From UBA1413 sp964650525 (GTDB lineage: Bacteria; Bacteroidota; Bacteroidia; Bacteroidales; Prolixibacteraceae): a stretch of DNA of 64,000 bases. Location: contig CAZYUA010000010.1 in NCBI GenBank assembly GCA_964650525.1, positions 1 to 64,000 on the forward strand. Direction: 5' to 3'. Below are positions 54,266 to 63,168 of this stretch, piece after piece (positions within the stretch are counted from its first letter, which is position 1; each line of letters opens with the position of its first letter). A program made the translations under genes and the position numbers. The notes under the pieces were generated by a model. The model ran no database searches. It worked only from the letters and a program-made list of their open reading frames with translations, and was not told where the DNA came from.

Positions 54266-56149
54266 GTGAAAATTAAAACCTTCAACCTTCAAAGCTGGCT
54301 CCTGGTGGTCATCGTTGGTGCTGCCTGGTGGGTAACCGCTTCCATCACCGGACCGTTTCTGCATTATCACTCCCAGCAAACGGGATTCCTGGCCACCTTC
54401 AGTTTTTTCAGCAGCTATGCGGTTCAGCCAGGGGGCATTGCCGATTATGTCGCTGAATTCATTGCTCAGTTTTTTTATTTCAATGGGCCCGGAAGTTTTC
54501 TGATCGTACTGATAGCAGCGATTCAGGGTATGGTTGCCCTGGACATTGTGACGCGGCTCAAAGGCAAGAACCTTTGGGGCTTCACGGTTGTTGGCCTTCT
54601 GGTTCTGTTTGGCATTCTGGTCATGAGCGATTACCGGTACCCCTACTATGCAAGCGTCAGGCTTCTTTTTGCCCTTATTTTCACCTGGCTGTTTTGTTTC
54701 GTTCATAACAGGCAACCAAAAGTGAGCCTTCTTGCCTGGCCGTTTATGGCTTTTCTGCTGCTTTACCTGGCCGGCGGCCCGGCTATGTTTGTATTCACGC
54801 TGTCCTCAGCCCTGATTCTGGCCATCACCCGGACACCCGGCAAATGGTTTTTCATACTGCCCCTGATGCTGGGTTTTGCTGCCCTTCTTCCCTGGCTCTC
54901 TTACCAGTTCCTGTTCCGGACTTCCCTGTCGGACCTGTACAAGATTATTCAGGTACGACATCCGGAGTTACTGGCATATTCCACCTTTTACCAATTATAT
55001 CTGTACTATTCTCTTTTGCCCTTGTTTTTGCTGGTTGGTCTGTTTTTCCGCACGAAAAAGGGGCAGGAATCCCACACCGTCAGACGAAAAGGACAGGCTC
55101 TTCAAAAAACAGCTTTTTATAAGAAAGCGCCTGTCATTTATGCAGTTCAACTAATCTGTCTGGTCCTTCTGGCAGGCTTTCTTTTCAAAAAATCGCATGA
55201 TCCTGTAAAAAAGAAACAGTTGTATATCGAATACCTTGCAGATGAGGGAAAATGGCAGAAATTGCTGGAGGAATCCCAGCAGATCAGGACCTATGATTTC
55301 AGGGTCAATTTTCACATCAACAGGGCTTACGCCCATTTGGGCCAGCTCCCGGAAAACCTGTTCAACTACCCGCAACTCCTGGGCGTGAATGCCTTGCTGT
55401 ACGACAATTCCACCATCAATGGCAGCCTTACCATGCCCAACAGTGACCTTTATTTTGATCTGGGGCTGATGAGCGAATCGCAGCGCTGGGCATTTGAAGC
55501 CCAGACCCTGATGCCCGGAAGCCCGCGAATTTTAAAACGGCTGGTCATGATCAACCTGGTAAACCGAAAATACCAGCTGGCAGAGTCATTTTTAAACGTC
55601 CTCGGCCAAAATCCTATCCAACGGAAGTGGGTGGAAAAATACAGGAGTTATGTGGCTGATACGACCCTCGCAGAAAAGGACCCCCTGATCGCAGAAAAAA
55701 GAAGATTCAGCCCCAACCGCTATTTTATCCACAAAGGATCTCTTGAAAATCTCAAATTCCTGGTCGAAACCAATCCGGAAAACCGGTTCGCCTTCGATTA
55801 CCTGATGTCGTACTGTATCCTGGCTACCGATTATCCTGATTTCCTGCACTACCTGCCGATGCATGAATCCTTCAACCGTGGGAAACTCCCCCGCTCCTGG
55901 GAAGAAGCCCTGGCTGTCTATATCCTCAGGCACAAATCCTTTCCCCACCCGGTGACACCCGAAACTGTTTCAAAAGAGGTGGTTCAGCGGTTTGCGGAAT
56001 TCAACAAAATCCTCGAAAAATACAACAATAACCTTCCGGCCGCGCAAAACGACCTGAGAAGGAACTTTGAAAACACCTGCTGGTATTACCTTCTGTACCT
56101 CGACCCGAAAGTCACCCGTGTTCTGGATAAAAAAACAGTGATCAAATGA
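54266..56149 (+). CDS. Polytopic membrane protein with TPR-like tail, DUF6057-like (copy B)
   Basis: A 627-residue paralogue of copy A. It starts at GTG (54266). About ten hydrophobic helices in the first ~310 residues include QPGGIADYVAEFIAQFFY; a soluble helical region follows with TPR-like units (DLYFDLGLMSESQRWAFEAQ). Its last 4 bp overlap the start of the propeller-haem gene (ATGA), so the two are translationally coupled, suggesting a stable complex. Sequence divergence from copy A is large outside a few motifs, so the duplication is old. Confidence 0.8.
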   Translation: MKIKTFNLQSWLLVVIVGAAWWVTASITGPFLHYHSQQTGFLATFSFFSSYAVQPGGIADYVAEFIAQFFYFNGPGSFLIVLIAAIQGMVALDIVTRLKGKNLWGFTVVGLLVLFGILVMSDYRYPYYASVRLLFALIFTWLFCFVHNRQPKVSLLAWPFMAFLLLYLAGGPAMFVFTLSSALILAITRTPGKWFFILPLMLGFAALLPWLSYQFLFRTSLSDLYKIIQVRHPELLAYSTFYQLYLYYSLLPLFLLVGLFFRTKKGQESHTVRRKGQALQKTAFYKKAPVIYAVQLICLVLLAGFLFKKSHDPVKKKQLYIEYLADEGKWQKLLEESQQIRTYDFRVNFHINRAYAHLGQLPENLFNYPQLLGVNALLYDNSTINGSLTMPNSDLYFDLGLMSESQRWAFEAQTLMPGSPRILKRLVMINLVNRKYQLAESFLNVLGQNPIQRKWVEKYRSYVADTTLAEKDPLIAEKRRFSPNRYFIHKGSLENLKFLVETNPENRFAFDYLMSYCILATDYPDFLHYLPMHESFNRGKLPRSWEEALAVYILRHKSFPHPVTPETVSKEVVQRFAEFNKILEKYNNNLPAAQNDLRRNFENTCWYYLLYLDPKVTRVLDKKTVIK

Positions 56150-57654
56150 ACCGAATCCATGCAGCCTTCGTAGCCGGAATGGCCAGCCTTCTGCTGGCAT
56201 CGTGTCACTCCGGACCCGGAGCTTCCACAGAAGCAGACAGGCTTCCTTCCATCTTCCCCGATTATTCCGGCATCGTCATTCCACCCAATATGGCGCCTTT
56301 GAATTTTCAAATCGACGAGCCCGGCAAAGCGTATGAGGCACGGTTCCTCCCCTCCAGGGGGAAGCCCGTCGTGGTGAAAAGTGCCGATGGGACCATCCGC
56401 ATTCCCCAAAAAAAATGGCGCCGGCTGTTACACGAAAACAGGGGATCGGAAATGAAGGTAGAGATATTCGTCCAGTCGCCAAGCCGAACCTGGCAAAAAT
56501 TCTCCCCCATCGTCAACAAAATTGCTGCGGAAGAGATTGACAGCCACCTAGCCTACCGGCTGATCAATACGGGCTACGTATTGTGGAATAAACTGGGCAT
56601 CTATCAGCGCAACCTGGAAAATTTCGACGAAAAACCGATTCTTGAAAACAGTTCCACCGGCTACGGGTGCATGAATTGCCATTCTTTCAGCAACAACGAT
56701 CCGGACCAGATGATGATCCACATCCGCGCCATCCACGGAGGCACCCTGATCAGCAGGAAAGGAAAGCTTCAAAAAGTGGAAACCCGGACACCCTATACGC
56801 TGAGCTCCGGGGCTTACCCCTGCTGGCATCCCGATGGTACCCATATTGCCTTTTCGGTGAATAATATCGGCCAGTTTTTCTGCGCCGGGGAGGTGCGGAT
56901 CGAAGTGGCCGACAAAACCTCCGACCTCATCGTATACGACATTGAGAAAAATACGATCACCACTTCTCCGGAGGTATCAACACCCGGCCGCGAGAACCTG
57001 CCGGCCTGGTCGCACGACGGAAAATACCTCTATTTTTTAAGCTCACCCCCTCCCGGAAATGACCAGGAAAGGATCGAAGAAAAATATGACCTCCTCCGCG
57101 TCGGGTTCGACGTGAACACCAACCAGTGGGGTACCGTGGATACCGTTCTTACCCACCGGCAACTGGGGCAAAGCATCAGTTTTCCCAAGGTCTCTCCCAA
57201 CGGGAAATTCCTGATGTTCTGCACCAGCGACAATGGGTACTTCACCATCCACCACCCCAAAAGCGACCTGAACCTCCTGAACCTCGAAACCGGCGAATGG
57301 CGAAAAATGGAGATCAACAGCCCTCATTCCGAAAGCTACCACAGCTTTTCGAGCGGAGGTCACTGGTTTGTTTTTACCAGTAAACGGCTCGATGGATTGT
57401 TTGCCCGCCCTTTCTTTTCCTACCTCGACGAAAACGGAAAGGCCTCCAAACCTTTTGTCCTCCCACAGGAAAATCCCTCTTTTTACCATTCCTTCATCAA
57501 AAACTATAACATCCCGGAACTCATCCGGGGGCCCGTGACAGTTTCTCCGCTATCCTTGCGCAACAAGGTTCTCGAAGAAGCCGTTCCTGCAAAACTGGAT
57601 CCCCGCGTCGATACGGTTTACATGAAAAATCACCTCTCCCTGACAACCGATTGA
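56146..57654 (+). CDS. TolB-like beta-propeller lipoprotein with c-type haem motif (copy B)
   Basis: A 502-residue paralogue of copy A. The lipobox is clear (LLLASC, Cys20). The shared segments are FPDYSGIVIPPNMAPLNF, GIYQRNLENFDEKPILENSS and the haem motif GYGCMNCHSF (C175-H179). The propeller continues to the end (AYPCWHPDGTHIAFSV, LPAWSHDGKYLYFL). The haem motif sits at the entry to the propeller in both copies, so it is part of the core design. A distal haem ligand cannot be picked by eye. Confidence 0.85.
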   Translation: MNRIHAAFVAGMASLLLASCHSGPGASTEADRLPSIFPDYSGIVIPPNMAPLNFQIDEPGKAYEARFLPSRGKPVVVKSADGTIRIPQKKWRRLLHENRGSEMKVEIFVQSPSRTWQKFSPIVNKIAAEEIDSHLAYRLINTGYVLWNKLGIYQRNLENFDEKPILENSSTGYGCMNCHSFSNNDPDQMMIHIRAIHGGTLISRKGKLQKVETRTPYTLSSGAYPCWHPDGTHIAFSVNNIGQFFCAGEVRIEVADKTSDLIVYDIEKNTITTSPEVSTPGRENLPAWSHDGKYLYFLSSPPPGNDQERIEEKYDLLRVGFDVNTNQWGTVDTVLTHRQLGQSISFPKVSPNGKFLMFCTSDNGYFTIHHPKSDLNLLNLETGEWRKMEINSPHSESYHSFSSGGHWFVFTSKRLDGLFARPFFSYLDENGKASKPFVLPQENPSFYHSFIKNYNIPELIRGPVTVSPLSLRNKVLEEAVPAKLDPRVDTVYMKNHLSLTTD

Positions 57655-57820
57655 CCTGCCGTTTTCCCCCGGTGTTCTAAGAGGTTCACCAGGTCCCTCT
57701 CAGGATGAATGCCCGGTGCAACCATCCGGTTGGCAACGGTTATTCCTTCCGGATATTGAATTAGTTGTCAAAAATGCGTAGTTTCGGCGGCTGTTTTCAA
57801 ATGCAAAAGTTGAGCCATTC

Positions 57821-58978
57821 ATGATTTTTGACCAATACAGTACCGAAGAAGGAGGAAACGTAAAATTCTCCCGGTTCCCCGGCCAGACTGCCGACGAATA
57901 CCACCTGATGATAACCCCCGCTCCGGCAGGAGAGGCCTCTTCACAATTTCTGCAGATAGAGACCACCCTCTCCCGGTTTATGGAGAGCCGGAAACTGACC
58001 CGGCCTGTGGTTTTTTTTCAGCGTTTTTTCGCCAGCGATTTGTGCAACCAGGAGGATATCATCCACTCAGGCCTTTACAAATCCGGGAACACAGCCTTGG
58101 CCGCCATCCAGCAACCCTCAGCCGACGGACGGAAACTGCTGGCATGGATCTTCCTGGTTGATTTCCATACCGGAAATCCGGAAATCAGGCTTGCCGCCAA
58201 CAGCTTCAGCATCACACACAATAATTATAAACATTTGTTCACTTCCGGCCTGATTGCCGCAACCCCGTCTGATTCCTTCAGCCAGACCCATGAGCTGTTC
58301 GGACGCTACCTGGAGATATTAAACGAGGAATCCATGACCCTGGAGGCCAACTGTATGCGCACCTGGATCTTTGTCCGTGACATCGACAATCATTACCAGG
58401 GGATGGTGAAAGCCCGGAACCAGGTTTTCAGCAGGGAAGGATTAACCGGGGAGAGCCATTACATTGCCAGCACCGGAATTGAAGGGCAGACAGCCAGGCC
58501 GCACTGCCTGGTAGGGATGGATGCCTATGCCCTGGGAGGCACTGATTCCCGGCAGGTCCGTTACCTCAAAGGTTCTTCCCATTTAAGCCCAACCCATGTT
58601 TACGGCGTCGCTTTTGAACGGGGTACCGTTGTAGAGTACGGCGACCGGCGTCAGATATTCATTTCAGGAACGGCCAGTATCGACCACCGGGGTGAGATTC
58701 TTCATCCCCGTGATGTGAAAGGGCAGACCAGCAGGGTTTTTGAGAATATCAGGGTACTGCTTGGAGAGGCCGGGGCCGGATTTGGCGATGTTTCCTCCAT
58801 GATTGTGTATATCCGTGATCTTGCCGACCGGGATTTTATGAATTACTTCCTGAACCGGCATTACCCGGAACTTCCTTACCTGGTGGTTCTGGCTCCCATT
58901 TGCCGCCATGGCTGGCTGGTGGAGGTGGAATGTACGGCCACCCGCGAGGGCGACAATCCGGGCTTCCGGAATTTCTGA
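57821..58978 (+). CDS. Two-domain Rid-fold protein (FkbO/Hyg5 chorismatase-like)
   Basis: A 385-residue cytoplasmic protein. The C-terminal ~150 residues have the YjgF/YER057c/UK114 (Rid) fold: RQIFISGTASIDHRGEILHPRDVKGQTSRVFENI resembles the Rid core, but is split here by my reading into GTASID and QTSRVFENI elements. The N-terminal half looks like a second, diverged copy. The whole resembles chorismatases (FkbO, Hyg5) in layout. I cannot confirm catalytic residues, so chorismate hydrolysis is only a guess; an aminoacrylate or imine-type hydrolase is the other option. It stands 166 bp behind the haem-propeller gene. Confidence 0.6.
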   Translation: MIFDQYSTEEGGNVKFSRFPGQTADEYHLMITPAPAGEASSQFLQIETTLSRFMESRKLTRPVVFFQRFFASDLCNQEDIIHSGLYKSGNTALAAIQQPSADGRKLLAWIFLVDFHTGNPEIRLAANSFSITHNNYKHLFTSGLIAATPSDSFSQTHELFGRYLEILNEESMTLEANCMRTWIFVRDIDNHYQGMVKARNQVFSREGLTGESHYIASTGIEGQTARPHCLVGMDAYALGGTDSRQVRYLKGSSHLSPTHVYGVAFERGTVVEYGDRRQIFISGTASIDHRGEILHPRDVKGQTSRVFENIRVLLGEAGAGFGDVSSMIVYIRDLADRDFMNYFLNRHYPELPYLVVLAPICRHGWLVEVECTATREGDNPGFRNF

Positions 58979-59027
58979 TCAGTCCCTTCACCCGGGCACT
59001 CTCTGCCGGATTCGTTCCGCTCAGGGG

Positions 59028-62000
59028 ATGCGATTAATTGTTATCTTGCGATGTTTTGATTTTTTTGCTTTGACAGGTAGGATTTGGGCCCCGGTATTGC
59101 TGTTTCTGGTATGGTTTGGCGGGTCTGCAGCAGGCCAGACGGTACGGATCAACGAGATCATGTCGTCGAATGCGGCCACCGTTACCGACGATGACGGGGA
59201 CTATTCAGACTGGATAGAGCTCTACAATGCCGGCACCGGGATCATCAACCTGGTGGGATGGGGGCTTTCCGACAGCTATGCTTCTCCTTTTAAGTGGGTA
59301 TTTCCGGACGTATCAGTAGGCCCTGGTCAGTTTTTGCTGGTCTGGGCTTCGGGCAAAGACCGCCGTCCGGCACAGGGAGAATGGGTCAACGGGGTGATGC
59401 GGGAGGTCTTCGGCAACATCACGGGAACCAAAATTTCATCCTTAACACAACATAGCGCTTACCCCGACCATCCTGCATCCTCCAGGCTGTTGACCCGCTA
59501 CTTTGAAGCTCCTGTCGATGAATCCGACAATTATGGACAAAAAATCCATGGTTACCTGCAAGCTCCTGCAACGGGAAGTTACACCTTCTGGATCTCGAGC
59601 GATGACAATGGCCAGCTATGGCTGTCGGACGATGAGACTCCCGGCAATCTGCGCCTGATTGCTGAAGTACCCAGCTGGACCACCAACCGGCAGTGGGATA
59701 AATATACCCAGCAAAAATCGGCACCGGTCAACCTGGAAAAAGGAAAGAGGTACTACATCATGGCCCTGGCCAAGGAGGGTACCGGGGGAGATAACCTGGC
59801 AATAGGGTGGCAATGGCCGGACGGAACCCTCGAAAGACCCATTCCGGGAGAGCATCTTTTCTGGCCCGAAGGATATCTGCATACCAACTTCAGCATCAGT
59901 GCCGGGGGTGAAGAGATCCTCCTGACCACCCCTGCGGGTACCATGGCCGACGATTTCGCGCCACATGCTCTTTCTTCCGGTTATTCTTTCGGACGACGCC
60001 CCGACGGTGCCCCGGAGGTGGGCTATTTCCCGGATCCCACGCCCGGAAAACCCAACGGTCCCGTCAGCTATACCGGGATACTGAATCCTCCTGTTTTTTC
60101 GCATCCCGGCGGTTTTTATGGTACTCCTTTTTCCCTTTCGCTCAGTGCCACACAGCCCGGAGCAACCATTGTCTACACCCTCGACGGATCTGACCCCGAT
60201 GCAGCAAACCTCTCCGGAATCACCTATTCGTATAAGAACCAGTATCCCCAGAATCCGGGATCTCCGACAGGACAGCCCCTGTCACGGTCTTTCAGGAGCA
60301 ACCTGTATGCTGCACCGGTAGCCATCAGGGACCGGACACCGGAAGCCAACGAGGTCTCGCGGATCTCATCGACCTATAACAGTGTTCCCGGTTATTTCCC
60401 TTCAGAACCCATCGACAAGGCCATGGTGGTCAGGGCCCGCACCGAAAAGAAGGGAGCCCTGTCAAGTCCGGTGGTTACAAATACCTATTTTGTCAGAAAC
60501 GGCGGTCTGAATGCTTATCCGCTGCCGGTTATTTCCATCTCGGTTCAGGAAGACCGGATGTTTGATTTTTACCAGGGCATCTATGTGGCGGGCACCGATT
60601 TTGAGTACTGGAGATCGGGCAATCCCAGCGCCACAGCTGAGGGGGGGTCGCCGGCCAACTACCACCGGGAGGGCGATGAGTGGGAATACCCTGCCCACCT
60701 GGAGTTATTTGAACCGTCGGGAAACCGGGTTTTGGGGCAGAACGCAGGCTTCAGGATGCACGGAGCGTGGTCCAGGGCCCACCCGTTTAAAAGCCTCAGA
60801 ATCTATGCCCGCAACGAATATGGCAAGGGAAGCCTGGATTACCCGTTTTTTAAGGACCAGGAGTCCACGATCTTCAAACGCATCGTGTTACGCAATTCCG
60901 GAAACGACGCTTATCAAACCCTTTTCAGGGATGCCGCCCTCGAAAAAATGGTCAGCCATATGCGTTTCGAGATCCAGGATTACCAGCCGGCCATTATGTT
61001 CCTGAACGGCGAATACTGGGGAATTCACAACATCCGGGAGCGGCTCGACAAGCATTACCTGGCCCGCAAATTCGGAGTGAACGAAGAGCACCTCGACATT
61101 CTGGAAGACGATATGACCGTGGTGGAGGGAGACAACCAGCATTACGCAGAGACCCTCAATTACCTGGAACAAAACGGTGTGCTGAGCGGGGAGCAGTATG
61201 CTTATATCCTGACCCGTCTGGATGCGGAAAGTTACATCGATTACATGGTGGCTCAGATCTTCATCGTCAATACGGACTGGCCGGGAAACAACATCAAGTA
61301 CTGGAGACTGCGCACGCCGGAATACCTGCCGGGGGCTGCTCCGGGAAGGGACGGACGGTGGCGCTGGATGCTGTTTGATGCCGACTTTGGTTTCGGCATT
61401 TACACCAGCAGCGATTACACCAAAAACATGATGACCTTTTGCACCCAGACCAACGGCCCCAGCTGGCCCAATCCCCCATGGTCGACCCTGTTGTTCAGAA
61501 AAATGCTGGAGAACAGCACTTTCCGGAATGAGTTCGTGGTGCGGTTTTGCGACCAGCTGAATACTGCCTTCAGACCGGAAGTGGTAAAAGCCCTCATCAA
61601 CAGCATAAAAACCACCATCGAACCGGAAATGGACCGGCAGGTGAGACGATGGAAAATGCCGGGAAGCCTCTCTTCCTGGAACAATTATGTCGGCGTCATG
61701 CTCAATTTTGCCGACTTTAGACCTGCCTACACCAGGACCCATTTAAGACAGTATTTCGGCCTCTCCGGCGACTATACCCTTACGGTTGATGTTTCCGATC
61801 CCGGGCAGGGCTATGTCATCGTCAACACCATCCCCCTCACGAAAGAAACAAAGGGAGTCTCTGAAAACCCCTACCCCTGGCAGGGCACCTATTTCAGGAA
61901 TATCCCTCTGCGGCTGGAAGCGGTGGCTGCTGCAGGATATGAATTCGTGCACTGGGAATGCAACCAAACCACTTGTGCAGAACCTGTCGTGCAACTCACC

Positions 62001-62870
62001 CCTTCGGAAAACTGCAGTTACAAAGCCGTCTTTATGAAATCGACAAAGCAGGAGGAGATCATCCATTACTGGAATTTCAATGAATCAGGCACCCCGCTGA
62101 TTCCTGCCTATACCTTGCTCACAGCAGACCTGCAGGTTGCTTTGCCCGACGGGGGGAGTGCCTGGACGGATACCGGCACGGGTGAAAATTTCATAGCCGG
62201 GAATGCACAATTTGGTGACCCTGCCGGGAACCACTTCAGGATCAACCAGCCGCTGGGAGTCGCACTGACTTTTGAAGTGCCTACAACAGGCTATAAAAAC
62301 CTCAGTTTCAGGTACGAAACCAGAAGATCGGAGCAGGGTGCCGGCATTCAGGTTCTTTCGTACTCCACCAATGGCACCGACTTTTATGAAATTCGCAGGA
62401 TCATGATTAAAGACGGGAACCCCGCCGTCATAACCCTTGATCTGAACAGGATCGCGGGAGCCGTTGACAACCCCTCGTTCAGGATCCGCATCGGGTTCGA
62501 GAGGGGCGAAGGAGGGACTACCGGCAACAACCGGATTGACAACGTCACCCTGTCAGGGTACCCTGTCAAGGCGGTCACAGCCCCGCAAGTGGCTGCTTCA
62601 GAAAAAGAATCATCCCTCCGGGGAACTGCTTTTCCCAATCCTTTCAGGGAATACACCACTTTCTGTTTGCAGCTCAGCCGAACTGAAAAGGTGGATGCCG
62701 GCCTTTACGACCTTGCCGGGCGGAGAGTGGCCACTCTCGTAAAGGAGGTTCTGCCTGCCGGGAGCAGCCACTTCAGAATAGATGGCAACAGCCTGCCTCC
62801 GGGTGTCTACCTGCTGATTTGCCGTGGAGAATCCGGTACCTGCACCCAAAAAATGATCCGCCAACCCTGA
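59028..62870 (+). CDS. Very large secreted CotH-like protein with lamin-tail and PA14 domains and T9SS sorting domain
   Basis: About 1280 residues. The signal peptide ends at AAGQ (about 36). Order: lamin-tail domain (VRINEIMSSNAATVTDDDGD, about 38-130), PA14-like domain (about 145-265), a chitobiase-like C-terminal module (GATIVYTLDGSDPD), a CotH kinase-type domain (about 480-850) with WGIHNIRERLDKHYLARKFG and WRWMLFDADFGFG, beta domains, and a sorting domain from AFPNPFREY. CotH proteins phosphorylate Ser/Tyr in spore coats of Bacillus and occur in cellulosome-like or adhesion contexts elsewhere. The ATG at 59028 is the first Met with a signal peptide; frame above it overlaps the previous gene. 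Cell-surface placement by T9SS is inferred. Confidence 0.85.
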   Translation: MRLIVILRCFDFFALTGRIWAPVLLFLVWFGGSAAGQTVRINEIMSSNAATVTDDDGDYSDWIELYNAGTGIINLVGWGLSDSYASPFKWVFPDVSVGPGQFLLVWASGKDRRPAQGEWVNGVMREVFGNITGTKISSLTQHSAYPDHPASSRLLTRYFEAPVDESDNYGQKIHGYLQAPATGSYTFWISSDDNGQLWLSDDETPGNLRLIAEVPSWTTNRQWDKYTQQKSAPVNLEKGKRYYIMALAKEGTGGDNLAIGWQWPDGTLERPIPGEHLFWPEGYLHTNFSISAGGEEILLTTPAGTMADDFAPHALSSGYSFGRRPDGAPEVGYFPDPTPGKPNGPVSYTGILNPPVFSHPGGFYGTPFSLSLSATQPGATIVYTLDGSDPDAANLSGITYSYKNQYPQNPGSPTGQPLSRSFRSNLYAAPVAIRDRTPEANEVSRISSTYNSVPGYFPSEPIDKAMVVRARTEKKGALSSPVVTNTYFVRNGGLNAYPLPVISISVQEDRMFDFYQGIYVAGTDFEYWRSGNPSATAEGGSPANYHREGDEWEYPAHLELFEPSGNRVLGQNAGFRMHGAWSRAHPFKSLRIYARNEYGKGSLDYPFFKDQESTIFKRIVLRNSGNDAYQTLFRDAALEKMVSHMRFEIQDYQPAIMFLNGEYWGIHNIRERLDKHYLARKFGVNEEHLDILEDDMTVVEGDNQHYAETLNYLEQNGVLSGEQYAYILTRLDAESYIDYMVAQIFIVNTDWPGNNIKYWRLRTPEYLPGAAPGRDGRWRWMLFDADFGFGIYTSSDYTKNMMTFCTQTNGPSWPNPPWSTLLFRKMLENSTFRNEFVVRFCDQLNTAFRPEVVKALINSIKTTIEPEMDRQVRRWKMPGSLSSWNNYVGVMLNFADFRPAYTRTHLRQYFGLSGDYTLTVDVSDPGQGYVIVNTIPLTKETKGVSENPYPWQGTYFRNIPLRLEAVAAAGYEFVHWECNQTTCAEPVVQLTPSENCSYKAVFMKSTKQEEIIHYWNFNESGTPLIPAYTLLTADLQVALPDGGSAWTDTGTGENFIAGNAQFGDPAGNHFRINQPLGVALTFEVPTTGYKNLSFRYETRRSEQGAGIQVLSYSTNGTDFYEIRRIMIKDGNPAVITLDLNRIAGAVDNPSFRIRIGFERGEGGTTGNNRIDNVTLSGYPVKAVTAPQVAASEKESSLRGTAFPNPFREYTTFCLQLSRTEKVDAGLYDLAGRRVATLVKEVLPAGSSHFRIDGNSLPPGVYLLICRGESGTCTQKMIRQP

Positions 62871-62905
62871 CCTTCCGGCACTATTCCTGACGTTCCGGCA
62901 CTATT
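62866..62905. repeat. 20-bp tandem duplication across the CotH-gene stop
   Basis: Bases 62866-62885 and 62886-62905 are the same 20-base unit (CCTGAC, one variable base, then TTCCGGCACTATT) with one mismatch. The TGA stop of the large secreted protein lies in the first unit. The remaining non-coding stretch to 63114 has nothing else I can support. Confidence 0.7.
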
Positions 62906-63114
62906 GAGGTTCCCTCTCCTGAAGGCAGACCACCTGTGCCGTTTTGATAGACCCTGGCTTTTCCTGTTTCTGCAAGTTCCGATTCCTGGCTACTGACGCT
63001 TTGTGAGTGGTCAGCGAATGGGATGCTCAAAAAAACTCATGCAAGACATCCTTTGATCATTTCGTGCATGCTGCCATACTGACACCTGTTTGCAGGACTG
63101 AGCAAATCACGAAA

Positions 63115-63143
63115 AAGAGGCTGCCCTTTTGAGGCAGCCTCTT
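63115..63143 (-). terminator. Rho-independent terminator of the right-edge T9SS protein
   Basis: AAGAGGCTGCC (63115-63125) and GGCAGCCTCTT (63133-63143) form an 11-bp stem with a 7-base loop. On the minus strand it is followed by a T-run, 25 bp past the stop of the leftward gene. Confidence 0.85.
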
Positions 63144-63168
63144 CTATAAAAACCATCCGTGGTCTGGA

